From positions 62,001-126,000 of the forward strand of contig CAKSAK010000007.1 in NCBI GenBank assembly GCA_934435205.1: DNA of 64,000 nt. The letters are read 5' to 3'. Made by a program: the position numbers and the translations under genes. This document shows positions 26,418 to 35,771 of the stretch, piece after piece. Under the pieces are notes generated by a model that was not told the origin of the DNA, made no database searches, and was given only the letters and a program-made list of their open reading frames with translations. The first letter of the stretch is position 1. Each line of letters starts with the position of its first letter. This DNA is from an uncultured Ruminococcus sp. (lineage in GTDB: Bacteria; Bacillota; Clostridia; Oscillospirales; Ruminococcaceae).

Positions 26418-28808
26418 CTACACAATATCTTTTTCAAACACGGCTTTGATATTCATATCCCCATTCACTTTAACTTTTATCTCCGATTGGGTATTATCGC
26501 CCTTTACGCCCTCCCAATGGTCAAAATGCCAGCCAGATCTTGCTTGTGCGGTCAATTTTATCTCACAGCCGTCAAAATATATGCCGCTATACCCGTTTTC
26601 AATTTCCACACCGCCTATAAGAACTTCACCCTTTTCGCTATCCGCTGATATCTTCACTGTTCTGCGCTCATAATAGTCAAACTCTCTTTCAAGATAGCCC
26701 AGCACTTTTTCATATCTTTCCTGGATAAAGCTCTGCCAGCGTATTATCATAGGGTCTGTAGCGTTTGCAAGGTTTGCCCATGTTGGAAAACGGTGGAAAT
26801 AATCATCAAGCTCGCCATAATAGATATTCTTATAATATTCGAGATACTCCCCGAACCGCTCCGCAGTAAAGTTCACGCTTCCAAGCTGACACATTGCAGA
26901 GGTGAGCTTCAAATCGAATTCCTCGTTATCTATAAGGCTGCAAAGTATTCCGCCAAATTTTGTATAGCTCTGGCTTCTAAGATACGAGAACATATTTGTT
27001 TCCAGATTTTTCTCGTTATAATGCGAGCATGACGATTCTGTATCGAAAAGCACAAAACGCCATCTGCCATCTGCATAGCTATTGCCCTGCTCTATGGTTC
27101 TTGTGCGCCAGCAAGCATAGTTGTTCTGCGGCCAATCGTCATTGAAGATATACATTTCCGTGGCGGCATACTCCGCAAGGTTATCCATATCTATCATTGC
27201 GCAGGCTTTGCGATAGTTTTCCTCAACGGACATATCGTTTTCGGTTATAAACTTATACATATCGTTGAAAAGCTTTTCGTCCTCAGGCTCACCCTCGCTC
27301 AGCTCATCATTTTTATACATGACAACGTTGCTTTTCGCCACATTATACCTATCCGCAAAATATCTGTCGCTGTAGTCGGATTGGAGAGTATAAAGTCCCC
27401 AATACTCGCCGTCTATAAACAGCACGCAGGTTGTTCCCTGCTGAGTTTCGACACCTCTGCCTGACACCATATTTTGTATCATCGTGTCCTTGAACTTTGA
27501 ATAATTGGCGTCATTTCCGCCGTTTCTAAGAACAAAGGTCTTGCAGGAGGTGATAGCCTCTCCGTTTACATCTGTAAAGCTATCCCAGAAAACTGTATCA
27601 AAAGAGCTTTTGCCGTAATCGTTTCGAGCATAAAGCCTGAACGACTTTTGATAATCCGCCCTGGACCAGCCCCCTTGTATCCTTATGCCGCAATCCTGAG
27701 AAACAAGGCTGTTGCCCTCGCTGTCGAAATACTCAACATAACATTCCTTTTCCCATTCTCTGCCACGCTGATTATAGTTTGCAGGGATAGAGCCGTTCCA
27801 AGGGTGGTCGGGATTTTCTTCGTCATATTCTTTGTATACGTCCCCAAGACAGTAAATGCCCGTTTTTTCATTATAAAGCCCATCAGGGTCAGTGGTAATG
27901 GATATTATAGGCAGATCGTTATGATCTGCGCTTGAAACGTCCACAAAATAGGTGGCAGTAACAGTTTTTCCGCACTTTCCGCTTGTACCCTCTGCGCAGG
28001 CTCTTATGACAGTGCCTTTATCAACTGCGCTTTTGTCAGGCAGACTTATGTTTTCTCGATAATCAAGCTGTATCTTCATAGGGTCATAAGCCGAAAGGAC
28101 ATTTTCATCATCTGACCTGTCGTCAATTCTCAGGGCATTTTCATAGACCTTTCTTGTGTCCGATGTGGCAGGGTCGGTGCCGTCGGTGGTATAATACACC
28201 GTCTGACCCTCTCCTGCGGTTATCTCAAGGTCAAAAGCCTTTTCATAGCTTCCTGCCGCCTGAGAAAACGCAGGTGTATCTCCAATAGTTTTCTCTGCAT
28301 TCGCCGCAAGAGGTGTAGGCTCAGAAACGTACATTTCCCCCTTGGCATTTTTAGAATAGCTCACGCCCTTGTTAAGCTTAGGCAATTTTATGCTCTCACA
28401 CTGAAACGAGTCATATTTCAGTATTATCTCCGCTTCGCTGACCTTGCCTATGCTGAAATCAGCGTGAGGAAAATCAGCATTTTCAAAGCCTGCTGACGAG
28501 CAATATACTATTATATAGTCATGGGCTTTTACTACATAGTCCCCTAATGGCTGATCTTCACCGCCATTTTTTGAAAGTGAAAATCCCGTAAGGGAAATAT
28601 CTTTATTTGTAGGATTATATATCTCTATCCAATCGCTTGGTTCTCCGTTTTTGTCCTGCATAGCTGTTTTCTTAGATGTTCCGCTGTTTGAGGGGCATAT
28701 CTCGCTTATATATATTTTCGGCGGTCTTATTATCACCGCAGCGAGCATTACCACCGCTGCCACCGCCGCAAGACAAAGCCCTATCACGGAAACCCTTTTC
28801 AGTTCCAA
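26418..28808 (-). CDS. cotH: Large secreted CotH-kinase-fold protein with lamin-tail domain
   Basis: 796 residues. N-terminal membrane/signal helix (about 8-27). A lamin-tail domain (ISEICPSNSGT, DWIEIYNPTNKDISLTGFSLS) spans about 32-150. A chitobiase-type beta segment (GQTVYYTTDGTDPATS) is near 200. The CotH domain runs from about 295 to 650 (GIRIQGGWSR, FVLRNGGND, WRFVLFDTESS), and an InlB-like repeat (GWHFDHWEGV, NIKAVFEKD) ends the protein. CotH proteins are spore-coat kinases in Bacillus, but in ruminococci similar multidomain forms are surface proteins. Own consensus promoter. Confidence 0.87.
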   Translation of the reverse strand: MELKRVSVIGLCLAAVAAVVMLAAVIIRPPKIYISEICPSNSGTSKKTAMQDKNGEPSDWIEIYNPTNKDISLTGFSLSKNGGEDQPLGDYVVKAHDYIIVYCSSAGFENADFPHADFSIGKVSEAEIILKYDSFQCESIKLPKLNKGVSYSKNAKGEMYVSEPTPLAANAEKTIGDTPAFSQAAGSYEKAFDLEITAGEGQTVYYTTDGTDPATSDTRKVYENALRIDDRSDDENVLSAYDPMKIQLDYRENISLPDKSAVDKGTVIRACAEGTSGKCGKTVTATYFVDVSSADHNDLPIISITTDPDGLYNEKTGIYCLGDVYKEYDEENPDHPWNGSIPANYNQRGREWEKECYVEYFDSEGNSLVSQDCGIRIQGGWSRADYQKSFRLYARNDYGKSSFDTVFWDSFTDVNGEAITSCKTFVLRNGGNDANYSKFKDTMIQNMVSGRGVETQQGTTCVLFIDGEYWGLYTLQSDYSDRYFADRYNVAKSNVVMYKNDELSEGEPEDEKLFNDMYKFITENDMSVEENYRKACAMIDMDNLAEYAATEMYIFNDDWPQNNYACWRTRTIEQGNSYADGRWRFVLFDTESSCSHYNEKNLETNMFSYLRSQSYTKFGGILCSLIDNEEFDLKLTSAMCQLGSVNFTAERFGEYLEYYKNIYYGELDDYFHRFPTWANLANATDPMIIRWQSFIQERYEKVLGYLEREFDYYERRTVKISADSEKGEVLIGGVEIENGYSGIYFDGCEIKLTAQARSGWHFDHWEGVKGDNTQSEIKVKVNGDMNIKAVFEKDIV

Positions 28809-28843
28809 TATGAAACCTCCTGCTCTGCAATATTACAGATATC

Positions 28844-28872
28844 ATTATAGCCTTTTTTCACATTTCTGTCAA
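28844..28872 (-). promoter_or_regulatory. cotH promoter
   Basis: TTGACA, 17 bases, TATAAT on the minus strand. Confidence 0.8.
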
Positions 28873-28949
28873 CCGCCTGCAAAACATACAAAATCCATGG
28901 GAATTTTCCCTGCGGCTTTTACTATTTCTACAATCATTCTAACTTTTAC

Positions 28950-28978
28950 TTGACAAACTTTTACGGCTGTGCTTTAAT
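28950..28978 (+). promoter_or_regulatory. Promoter of the trpXYZ-type ABC operon
   Basis: TTGACA, 17 bases, TTTAAT. Confidence 0.7.
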
Positions 28979-29026
28979 AGAGTAGTAGGGTAAAATCCCC
29001 GTAAACACGAAAGGAATGGTACATAT

Positions 29027-30049
29027 ATGAAGTTAAGAAAAGTTCTGGCACTTGCCGCTGCTGCGGTAATGGCTGTGGCTGCTCTTGCGTCATGCGGCGT
29101 TAAGGAGGACTCCTCAAACGATTCAAAGGCAGGCGGCTCAACAGAAAAGCACTATAAGATAGGCATTGTGCAGATAATGGAGCATACATCTCTCAACACT
29201 ATCAGAGACGCTGTTATCGACAGACTTGCAGAGCTTGGCTATGTTGACGGCAAAAACTGCACTATAGACGCTCAGCAGGCTAACAACGAGTCAACAACTG
29301 TTCAGCAGATACTCGACCAGTTCAAGGCTGACGGCGACGATATCATCATCGCTATCACAACACCATGCGCACAGCTCGCAGCTCCATACTCTGAGGAGAT
29401 ACCAGTAGTATTCTCCGCAGTAACAGACCCTATCGGTGCAGGTCTTTGCGACTCACTTGAAAGCACAGGAGCAAACATCACAGGCACATCTGACAAGCTC
29501 GCTATCACAAAGATACTTGACTTTGCGCTTGAAATGAAGCCTGAAATAAAAACTCTCGGTTATCTTTACAACACAGGCGAGGACAACTCAGTTTCAACCC
29601 TAAAAGAAGTAAAGGCTTACTGTGAGGAAAAGGGCATCACTGTTATCGAAGGCGCTGCTTCAAACACATCTGAGGTTCAGGAAGCTGCTCAGAACCTTGC
29701 CGCAAAGTGCGACGCTGTATTCTCACCTAACGACAACACTATCGCAGGCGCTATGGGTACAGTTACAGAAGTTATGAACAAGGCGAAGGTCCCAATGTTT
29801 GTTGGCGCTGACTCAATGGTAATGGACGGCGGTCTTGGCACTGTTGGTATCGAGTATTCCGACCTTGGCAAGGAAACTGCAAACATGGCAGCTCAAATAC
29901 TCAGCGGTGAAAAGAAGGCTTCCGAGATACCAATAAAGGTATTCAACGAGGATCTCAGCACTTATATCAACAAGACAACTGCTGACACGATCGGTATCAC
30001 TATTCCTGACGATATTGCAAACGGAGAAAAGACAGTTTACTTTGATTAA
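29027..30049 (+). CDS. trpX: ABC transporter substrate-binding lipoprotein (TrpX-like)
   Basis: 340 residues. Signal peptide with lipobox (ALASC, Cys near 23), then a two-lobed periplasmic-binding fold of the ABC_sub_bind family (KIGIVQIMEHTSLNTIRDAV). The homologous streptococcal system TrpXYZ takes up tryptophan; other members of the family are unassigned, so substrate is inferred only. First gene of a three-gene operon. Codon use is strongly biased, suggesting high expression. Confidence 0.87.
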   Translation: MKLRKVLALAAAAVMAVAALASCGVKEDSSNDSKAGGSTEKHYKIGIVQIMEHTSLNTIRDAVIDRLAELGYVDGKNCTIDAQQANNESTTVQQILDQFKADGDDIIIAITTPCAQLAAPYSEEIPVVFSAVTDPIGAGLCDSLESTGANITGTSDKLAITKILDFALEMKPEIKTLGYLYNTGEDNSVSTLKEVKAYCEEKGITVIEGAASNTSEVQEAAQNLAAKCDAVFSPNDNTIAGAMGTVTEVMNKAKVPMFVGADSMVMDGGLGTVGIEYSDLGKETANMAAQILSGEKKASEIPIKVFNEDLSTYINKTTADTIGITIPDDIANGEKTVYFD

Positions 30050-30081
30050 GCTATTGCAAAATCAAAGCAAACATAGTATAA

Positions 30082-30118
30082 TAGTAGGGAGCGGGACTTT
30101 CGCTCCCTGCTATTTTTT
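30082..30118 (+). terminator. Intercistronic hairpin between binding protein and permease
   Basis: Stem around GGGAGCG/CGCTCCC extended by flanking TAG.../...CTA, followed by TATTTTTTAT. It probably attenuates the transcript so the binding protein is made in excess. Confidence 0.7.
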
Positions 30119-30135
30119 ATTGAAAGGAAAATTAT

Positions 30136-31107
30136 ATGAAACTGAATAAGAAAACAGTTATCTCGCTTATACCGAAAGCTGTGCTTTTGATCTTACTTCT
30201 TGTGATAATAAACACTCAGCTCACGGAAAGCGTTGTTACGGGAACATTTGAAAAGGGTCTTGTTTTTGCTATCCTTGCACTTGGAATATTCATCTCGTTC
30301 AGGATACTTGATATCCCTGACCTGTCGGTAGACGGAACTTTCACCCTTGGCGTTGCGGTGTCTGTAATGCAGGCTTTCAACGGCGACCCTATCAAGGGCA
30401 TACTGCTGTCAATAGTTGCAGGAGCTATCGCAGGAAGTGTGACGGGAATACTTATCACAAAACTCAACGTTCAGCCTATCCTTGCGGGAATAATCACAAT
30501 GACGGCTCTTTACTCCATAAACTTGAAAATCATGGACAGACCTAATATTTCGCTCTATAAGAAAGATACTATATTTACAATGGCTCAGAAATATTTCGGC
30601 GACTATTACAAGCTTGCGGCGGCAGGTATCGTGCTTGTTATTGCGGCTGTTCTGCTTTTCTGGTTTCTTAAAACTCAGGCAGGAATGTCACTTAGAGCCA
30701 CAGGCGACAACGAATACATGGTTAGGGCTTCTTCAATAAATTCTGACAGAATGAAGATAATGGGCTTTGCCATTGCAAACGCTTTGGTATCCCTTTCAGG
30801 CGCAATGTACGCTCAGTATTCCTCGGCAGGCGACTCAAACAGCGGTACAGGTATGCTTGTGGTAGGTCTTGCTTCTATCATTATCGGTGAGATATTCTTC
30901 AGCAAGCACTCTATCCTCTGCGGAATACTTGCGGCGATATTCGGTGCGATAGCATACAGATTTGTTCTTGCTTTTGCAATGAATCTCGGCATGGACAGCA
31001 ACTACACAAAGCTTTTCTCAGCCTGCATAGTTGCCCTTGCTATCTCTCTGCCTGCTATCAAGAAGTATATCACAAAGGCATACAAGCGTGTATGCAGTGA
31101 CAAATAG
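30136..31107 (+). CDS. trpY: ABC transporter permease (TrpY-like)
   Basis: 323 residues, eight to nine membrane helices, LivH/RbsC-type permease fold with the conserved loop around RATGDNEYMVRASSIN that contacts the ATPase. Sits between binding protein and ATPase genes of the same system. Confidence 0.88.
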   Translation: MKLNKKTVISLIPKAVLLILLLVIINTQLTESVVTGTFEKGLVFAILALGIFISFRILDIPDLSVDGTFTLGVAVSVMQAFNGDPIKGILLSIVAGAIAGSVTGILITKLNVQPILAGIITMTALYSINLKIMDRPNISLYKKDTIFTMAQKYFGDYYKLAAAGIVLVIAAVLLFWFLKTQAGMSLRATGDNEYMVRASSINSDRMKIMGFAIANALVSLSGAMYAQYSSAGDSNSGTGMLVVGLASIIIGEIFFSKHSILCGILAAIFGAIAYRFVLAFAMNLGMDSNYTKLFSACIVALAISLPAIKKYITKAYKRVCSDK

Positions 31108-31117
31108 GAGGTTTAAA

Positions 31118-31912
31118 ATGCTTAAGCTTGAAAATATAAACATAACCTTCAACAAGAACACTGCCAACGAGCGTAAGGCGCTCCAGCATATTGACCTTGA
31201 TGTGGCTGACGGAGATTTCGTTACTGTAATAGGCTCAAACGGTGCAGGAAAATCCACACTTATGAACGTTATCAGCGGCAGCTATGAGGCTGACACCGGC
31301 AAGATATTCCTTGACGGAAAGAATATCACTCACCTAAAGGAGCATCAGCGTGCAAGAACTATAGGCAGGCTTTTCCAAGACCCGCTGAGAGGCACTGCAC
31401 CAAACATGACCATAGAGGAAAACCTCGGTCTTGCCTACAGCCGTGGAAAGCGTCGTTCGCTGACTATCGGTATCAGGAAAAAGGACGTTTCAGTGTTTAG
31501 AGAAAGGCTCAAGGAGCTTGACTTAGGTCTTGAGGACAGAATGAAAATGCCTGTGGGACTGCTTTCAGGCGGTCAGAGGCAGGCGCTCACATTGCTTATG
31601 GCGACTATCGTTACGCCAAAGCTTCTGCTTCTTGATGAACACACTGCGGCGCTTGACCCTAAGACCGCAGAAAAGGTCATGAGGATAACCGAAAAGATAG
31701 TAAAGGAAAACGCACTGACTACTCTTATGATAACACACAACATTTCAAATGCCATTGAATACGGCAACAAGACTATCGTAATGAGCCAAGGCAAGCTGCT
31801 TCTTACTATCGAGGGCGAACAGAGAGCAAACATGACGGTGGAAAAGCTTATGAAGCTTTATTCCGACACCGCCGAGGACGAACTTTCAGACAAGATGATA
31901 CTTCAAGAATAA
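31118..31912 (+). CDS. trpZ: ABC transporter ATP-binding protein (TrpZ-like)
   Basis: 264 residues from ATG 31118, which has AGGAGG upstream; the longer frame overlaps the permease gene. Walker A GSNGAGKSTL (about 39-48), Q-loop RLFQDP, signature LLSGGQRQA, Walker B LLLLDEHTAAL, and switch His in MITHN. Energises uptake with the two preceding genes. Confidence 0.92.
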   Translation: MLKLENINITFNKNTANERKALQHIDLDVADGDFVTVIGSNGAGKSTLMNVISGSYEADTGKIFLDGKNITHLKEHQRARTIGRLFQDPLRGTAPNMTIEENLGLAYSRGKRRSLTIGIRKKDVSVFRERLKELDLGLEDRMKMPVGLLSGGQRQALTLLMATIVTPKLLLLDEHTAALDPKTAEKVMRITEKIVKENALTTLMITHNISNAIEYGNKTIVMSQGKLLLTIEGEQRANMTVEKLMKLYSDTAEDELSDKMILQE

Positions 31913-31921
31913 TTAGACATA

Positions 31922-31955
31922 CAAAAAGCTGCGGAGGGAAAACTCCGCAGCTTTT
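31922..31955. terminator. Terminator of the ABC operon
   Basis: Stem AAAAGCTGCGGAG / CTCCGCAGCTTTT then ACTTTT; may serve both convergent operons. Confidence 0.87.
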
Positions 31956-31977
31956 ACTTTTGTTCTTTCACATAAGG

Positions 31978-32682
31978 CTAAACATATGTTATATCTATTC
32001 CTGCGATCTTTGCTCTGCCCTTTATGATAAGGATCTTTTCTTTTTCATCATAAGCTCCGTTAGGCTGGTCTATTCCGCCAAGAACGCAGTCGGCTTCCAC
32101 CTTTATGCCCCAGTTCTTCGGGATATAAAGCTCTACTCCGCCGCAAAGCACATCAACATTCAGCTCGACTTCATTTCCTGCCATATCAGCAGAATCAAAG
32201 TACACCTCCATACCGCTGTAGCGGCAGCTTATGTCAACTCTTTTCAGCACCTTTGAGGTTATATACTTTGTGCAGCCTGAAAATCTTGCGTCGATACGCA
32301 CATATTCCCCGTTGTCTGAGGATTTATCCCATGCAGGATTATCGGTAGTGTGGGTGGTCCACTTGCTTTGGGTAAATCTGTAGCGATAAGGGAAAATGAA
32401 TGAAAATCCCACGCTGAGAAGCAGTGCCGCACCCAGAACAGGCCATGGGGTGAATTTCTCGATACCAAGAGTTTCGTCAAAGAGTATCGCCATGATAGCA
32501 AGAGGGAAGAATATTCCCCAGAAGTTAAGGTGTCTGACGCTTGTTACGATAACAGGAACGAGCAAGAGTGAAATTATAACGCTCCACACGCTTACGCTTC
32601 CCAGCAGACCTGTGCGGTCAAGGATAAGGGCAACGCCTGCAAGGATAAAGAACAAGCCCCATATAAGATTTTTGTTTTTCAT
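31978..32682 (-). CDS. LiaF-like membrane protein
   Basis: 234 residues. Four membrane helices lie in the first ~105 residues, then a cytoplasmic or extracytoplasmic beta-helix-like domain (CGGVELYIPKNWGIKVEADCVLGG) characteristic of the LiaF/VraT group, which represses cell-envelope stress sensors. It overlaps the LytTR gene by 4 bases (ATGA), so the pair likely works as a membrane inhibitor plus regulator. Confidence 0.8.
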   Translation of the reverse strand: MKNKNLIWGLFFILAGVALILDRTGLLGSVSVWSVIISLLLVPVIVTSVRHLNFWGIFFPLAIMAILFDETLGIEKFTPWPVLGAALLLSVGFSFIFPYRYRFTQSKWTTHTTDNPAWDKSSDNGEYVRIDARFSGCTKYITSKVLKRVDISCRYSGMEVYFDSADMAGNEVELNVDVLCGGVELYIPKNWGIKVEADCVLGGIDQPNGAYDEKEKILIIKGRAKIAGIDITYV

Positions 32683-33134
32683 AGAAATCTCCTTTCTCCA
32701 AGTCTGAGCTTCAAAAGCTTGTAAAAGCTTCGTGAGGCGTAAAGCTGTTTGTGAGTGCCTGCAAAGCTTATAAGGCTTGCAGAGGTTATGTTTCGTTCAA
32801 CGGAATATATGTGCTTTACGTTCACGATAGCAGATTTTGACACCCGCACGAACTTTCGTGGAAGTATCTCTTCAAGCTCAAAAAGCTTCATTTTGACCTG
32901 AAAAACGTCGTCAGAGGTATGTGCGTTAAGATTATGTTCCCCTGTTTCAAAAAACAGTATGGAATCAAGGGGAGGATAGAACTGAACTGCGTCTTTGAAA
33001 AAAGCTATCTCAGGGTCGCCCTCTGCGGACTCCGCCGCCCTTTTCATTTTAAGCACACGTTCATCGGGCTGTGCGCACCTTATAACGATCTCGTCCTCAG
33101 GCATATTCTCGTCTATCTCTATCCTGATCTTCAC
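32679..33134 (-). CDS. LytTR-domain transcriptional regulator
   Basis: 151 residues. N-terminal ~45 residues of unknown type, then a LytTR DNA-binding domain (ILFFETGEHNLNAHT, KLFELEEILPRKFVRVSKSAIVNV). No receiver domain is present, so it is not a classical response regulator. Starts at GTG 33134 behind GGGGGTG. Probably controls its own two-gene operon with the LiaF-like protein. Confidence 0.85.
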   Translation of the reverse strand: MKIRIEIDENMPEDEIVIRCAQPDERVLKMKRAAESAEGDPEIAFFKDAVQFYPPLDSILFFETGEHNLNAHTSDDVFQVKMKLFELEEILPRKFVRVSKSAIVNVKHIYSVERNITSASLISFAGTHKQLYASRSFYKLLKLRLGERRFL

Positions 33135-33249
33135 GCTTTCACCCCCTGTTTTATCTGACAGCCTTATTATAATCTATTTTGCTTTCCTTGTAAACCCCTT
33201 TTGGCTGACAGGTACAGATATCTATGTAAGAGGTAAATTTTATGACCCA

Positions 33250-33279
33250 AAGGGGGTGCTGACCATGCAACACCCCCTT
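33250..33279. terminator. Hairpin after the VWA lipoprotein gene
   Basis: Arms AAGGGGGTG and CACCCCCTT. T-rich only on the plus side, so termination of the minus-strand operon is less certain. Confidence 0.5.
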
Positions 33280-33290
33280 GATTTAGTTTT

Positions 33291-34916
33291 TTACCAGTAG
33301 CTTGCCTCGCTGCCTGTACCGTTTTGCATATATTTGTATATAAGCTCAAAAAGCTCGCTGTTGTCAACACTGTTTTGCTCCATATAATCCACAACGCCCT
33401 GAGCGGTAAGACCGCTTGCATAGTCGCTGTTTCTAAGCACCATTGCAAACTCTGCCGCAGAGCAAGCCTTAGCAAAATTCTGTGACACAGCCTCTGTATA
33501 GTCAGAACACATAACAGACTTTTCTATAAGCTTGCTTTCGCTCGCCTCAGGGTCTTTATATCTCACTGAAACTGTGAGCATTTCACCGCTGAGTTCGCTA
33601 GCTTCAGCCACCTTGCTCTCGTTATCCTGATATTTCAGAGACTTTTCATTGCCGTTATTTGGCACTATCTCATACAAAACCGTGACCTGCTGACCCGAGC
33701 CGATATCGCCTGCGTCCTTTGTATCGTCCTCAAAGTCCTCGTCATTAAGAAGTCTGTTTTCATAGCCTACCAGCCTGTATGCTGAAACATTTTCAGGATT
33801 GAACTCTATCTGCACCTTTGCGTCCTTTGCAACAGTGAAAAGCGTTCCGCTCATTTCTGTAACAAGCACCCTTTCTGCTTCGTCAACGCTGTCGATATAA
33901 GCATAGTTTCCGTTGCCGTTATCAGCAAGGGCTTCAAGCCTGTTGTCCTTATAGTTTCCTGAGCCAAAGCCAAGCACTGAGAGATATACCCCTGAGTCAC
34001 GCTTTTGTGATATAAGATCGGTAAGTTCTTCTTCACTTGACAGACCAACGTTAAGATCACCGTCAGTTGCAAGAATAACTCTGTTGTTGCCGCCCTCTAT
34101 GAAATACTCCTCTGCAAGCTTGTAAGCTGTGGTAATTCCTGCCGCACCTGCTGTCGAACCGCCTGCTGACAGGCTGTTAAGTGCTGAAACTATCTCGTCG
34201 CTGTTGTCGCCGCTTTCGCCCTCAAGAACAACGCTGTCGCTGCCTGCATAGGTGACGATAGAAACTCTGTCATCAGCCCCGAGGTTTTCAGCAAGCATTG
34301 AGAAAGCCTGCTGAACAAGCGGAAGTTTATCCTCGTCCTCCATTGAGCCGCTCACGTCTATGAGGAAAACAAGGTTTGTAGGCACGTCCTTGACCTTTGC
34401 TTCTCTTGCCTGAAGCCCCACCAGCATAAGCTTTGCTTCACTGTTCCAAGGACAATCTGAAAGCTCGGTATTTATAGACACTGCACCCTCTGTCGGCTTT
34501 TCATAGTCATACTTGAAATAGTTTATGAACTCCTCTGTTCTCACAGCGTCAGGATCGACCTCCCAGCCGTTGTTTATCATTCTTCTCACGTTTGTGTAGG
34601 AAGCAGTGTCAACGTCTGTGGAAAAGGTGGAAAGCGGTTCGTCTGAAACGAGCTTATAGCCGTTTTCTGTCAGGTGATTATACTCCTCGGTATTGTAACC
34701 ACCTCCTATGTTCTCTGTGCCGTCAGTGTCCCCAGCTGTAACATTGTTGTATCTGTAGTTTTCCGCAGTTGTTCTTTCATTGTTATAGCTGCCGCTCTTT
34801 CTGCTCTCCGAGCCGTCATAACCGCTTCCGCATGAAGCAAGCATTGTCGCCGTCATAACAAGCGACAGAGCTGTGGTCAAGTTTCTTTTTATGCTGTTTG
34901 AAGTTGTCTTTTTCAT
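33291..34916 (-). CDS. YfbK-like von Willebrand factor A lipoprotein
   Basis: 541 residues from ATG 34916 (MKKTTSN), which sits 9-10 bases after GGGAG; the ATG at 34925 overlaps that site. Lipobox near residue 27 (MLASCGSG), a Ser/Tyr/Asn-rich stretch, a YfbK N-terminal domain (STDVDTASYTNVRRMINNG), and a VWA domain with intact MIDAS (FLIDVSGSMEDED). The C-terminal DUF3520-type region has VRYKDPEAS. Encoded with an ECF sigma/anti-sigma pair, which probably controls it. Confidence 0.88.
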   Translation of the reverse strand: MKKTTSNSIKRNLTTALSLVMTATMLASCGSGYDGSESRKSGSYNNERTTAENYRYNNVTAGDTDGTENIGGGYNTEEYNHLTENGYKLVSDEPLSTFSTDVDTASYTNVRRMINNGWEVDPDAVRTEEFINYFKYDYEKPTEGAVSINTELSDCPWNSEAKLMLVGLQAREAKVKDVPTNLVFLIDVSGSMEDEDKLPLVQQAFSMLAENLGADDRVSIVTYAGSDSVVLEGESGDNSDEIVSALNSLSAGGSTAGAAGITTAYKLAEEYFIEGGNNRVILATDGDLNVGLSSEEELTDLISQKRDSGVYLSVLGFGSGNYKDNRLEALADNGNGNYAYIDSVDEAERVLVTEMSGTLFTVAKDAKVQIEFNPENVSAYRLVGYENRLLNDEDFEDDTKDAGDIGSGQQVTVLYEIVPNNGNEKSLKYQDNESKVAEASELSGEMLTVSVRYKDPEASESKLIEKSVMCSDYTEAVSQNFAKACSAAEFAMVLRNSDYASGLTAQGVVDYMEQNSVDNSELFELIYKYMQNGTGSEASYW

Positions 34917-34967
34917 AGCTGTCATCTCCCGTAAAATAGCTTGGGCGATATGCCCTTGCGTTATTAG

Positions 34968-35771
34968 CTACATAGTCCTCCACTTATCAAGCAGATCTTG
35001 CAGATCATTTTTCGAGGAATATCTCATTCGGTCATAGAAATAATCGTTCTTGCTTTTCTGCGAGCCTTTAAGAATACCCGAATCATCATCAAGGCTTTTC
35101 CAGCCGTTTTGAAAAACGATATCCCCGTCCAAAGAAATTTCTATCTGAGGTGCATTTTCAAAGGCCATAGAATAAGTGCCGTTTTCTTCCCTCAGTGGTA
35201 TGAAATATTCTCTGTTTTCCTGCATGATATAAGGGGTGGAGCTTTCAATGGTGATATTTGTCTCACTTTCTTCACCTTTTTTTGATACAAGGCTGTTTAT
35301 TCTCAGGGTGTAATGTGCGCTGTAGCTGTCGAGCCTTGCAGAAAGCACCGTCACATCTGCAAAGAAGTCCGTATCTTCCAGAACGCTGTCCTCTGTGAAA
35401 TAATCGTCGCCCTTTGGAATGTAGCTGTCCTCATAAGCCTTTGTGTCTGTGTGGCTGAAGCTGAGCTGTTGGTATGTCTTTTCTTCTCTGTTTTCATGAC
35501 TAGCCTTGTCAGCCGTTTCTACGCTATGCTTTGAAACACTGTCCGACTCTGAGCGGATATCGGCGTAAAGGCTTACGCCGCCGATAATAAGCACCAGCGA
35601 GGCTGCTGCCGCTGCAAATTTCCTGTAATTTCTGCGGCTTACTTTTATCTGTGTCTGATCCTTGTCCGTTTTGTTTTCAAGCTGTCCCTCTATCCTGTCC
35701 CAAAGCTTTTCCATGTCAGGGGCAGTATCGGAAATATGCTTTTTGTAAAGAAATTTTATGTTCTTAGCCAT
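34968..35771 (-). CDS. Membrane anti-sigma factor
   Basis: 267 residues. Cytoplasmic N-terminal part of about 70 residues, one membrane helix (FAAAAASLVLIIGGVSLYADI), then an extracytoplasmic domain of ~170 residues. Its start overlaps the sigma gene by 8 bases, the standard arrangement for an ECF sigma and its membrane inhibitor. No zinc-binding HxxxCxxC motif is present, so it is not of the ZAS type. Confidence 0.8.
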   Translation of the reverse strand: MAKNIKFLYKKHISDTAPDMEKLWDRIEGQLENKTDKDQTQIKVSRRNYRKFAAAAASLVLIIGGVSLYADIRSESDSVSKHSVETADKASHENREEKTYQQLSFSHTDTKAYEDSYIPKGDDYFTEDSVLEDTDFFADVTVLSARLDSYSAHYTLRINSLVSKKGEESETNITIESSTPYIMQENREYFIPLREENGTYSMAFENAPQIEISLDGDIVFQNGWKSLDDDSGILKGSQKSKNDYFYDRMRYSSKNDLQDLLDKWRTM

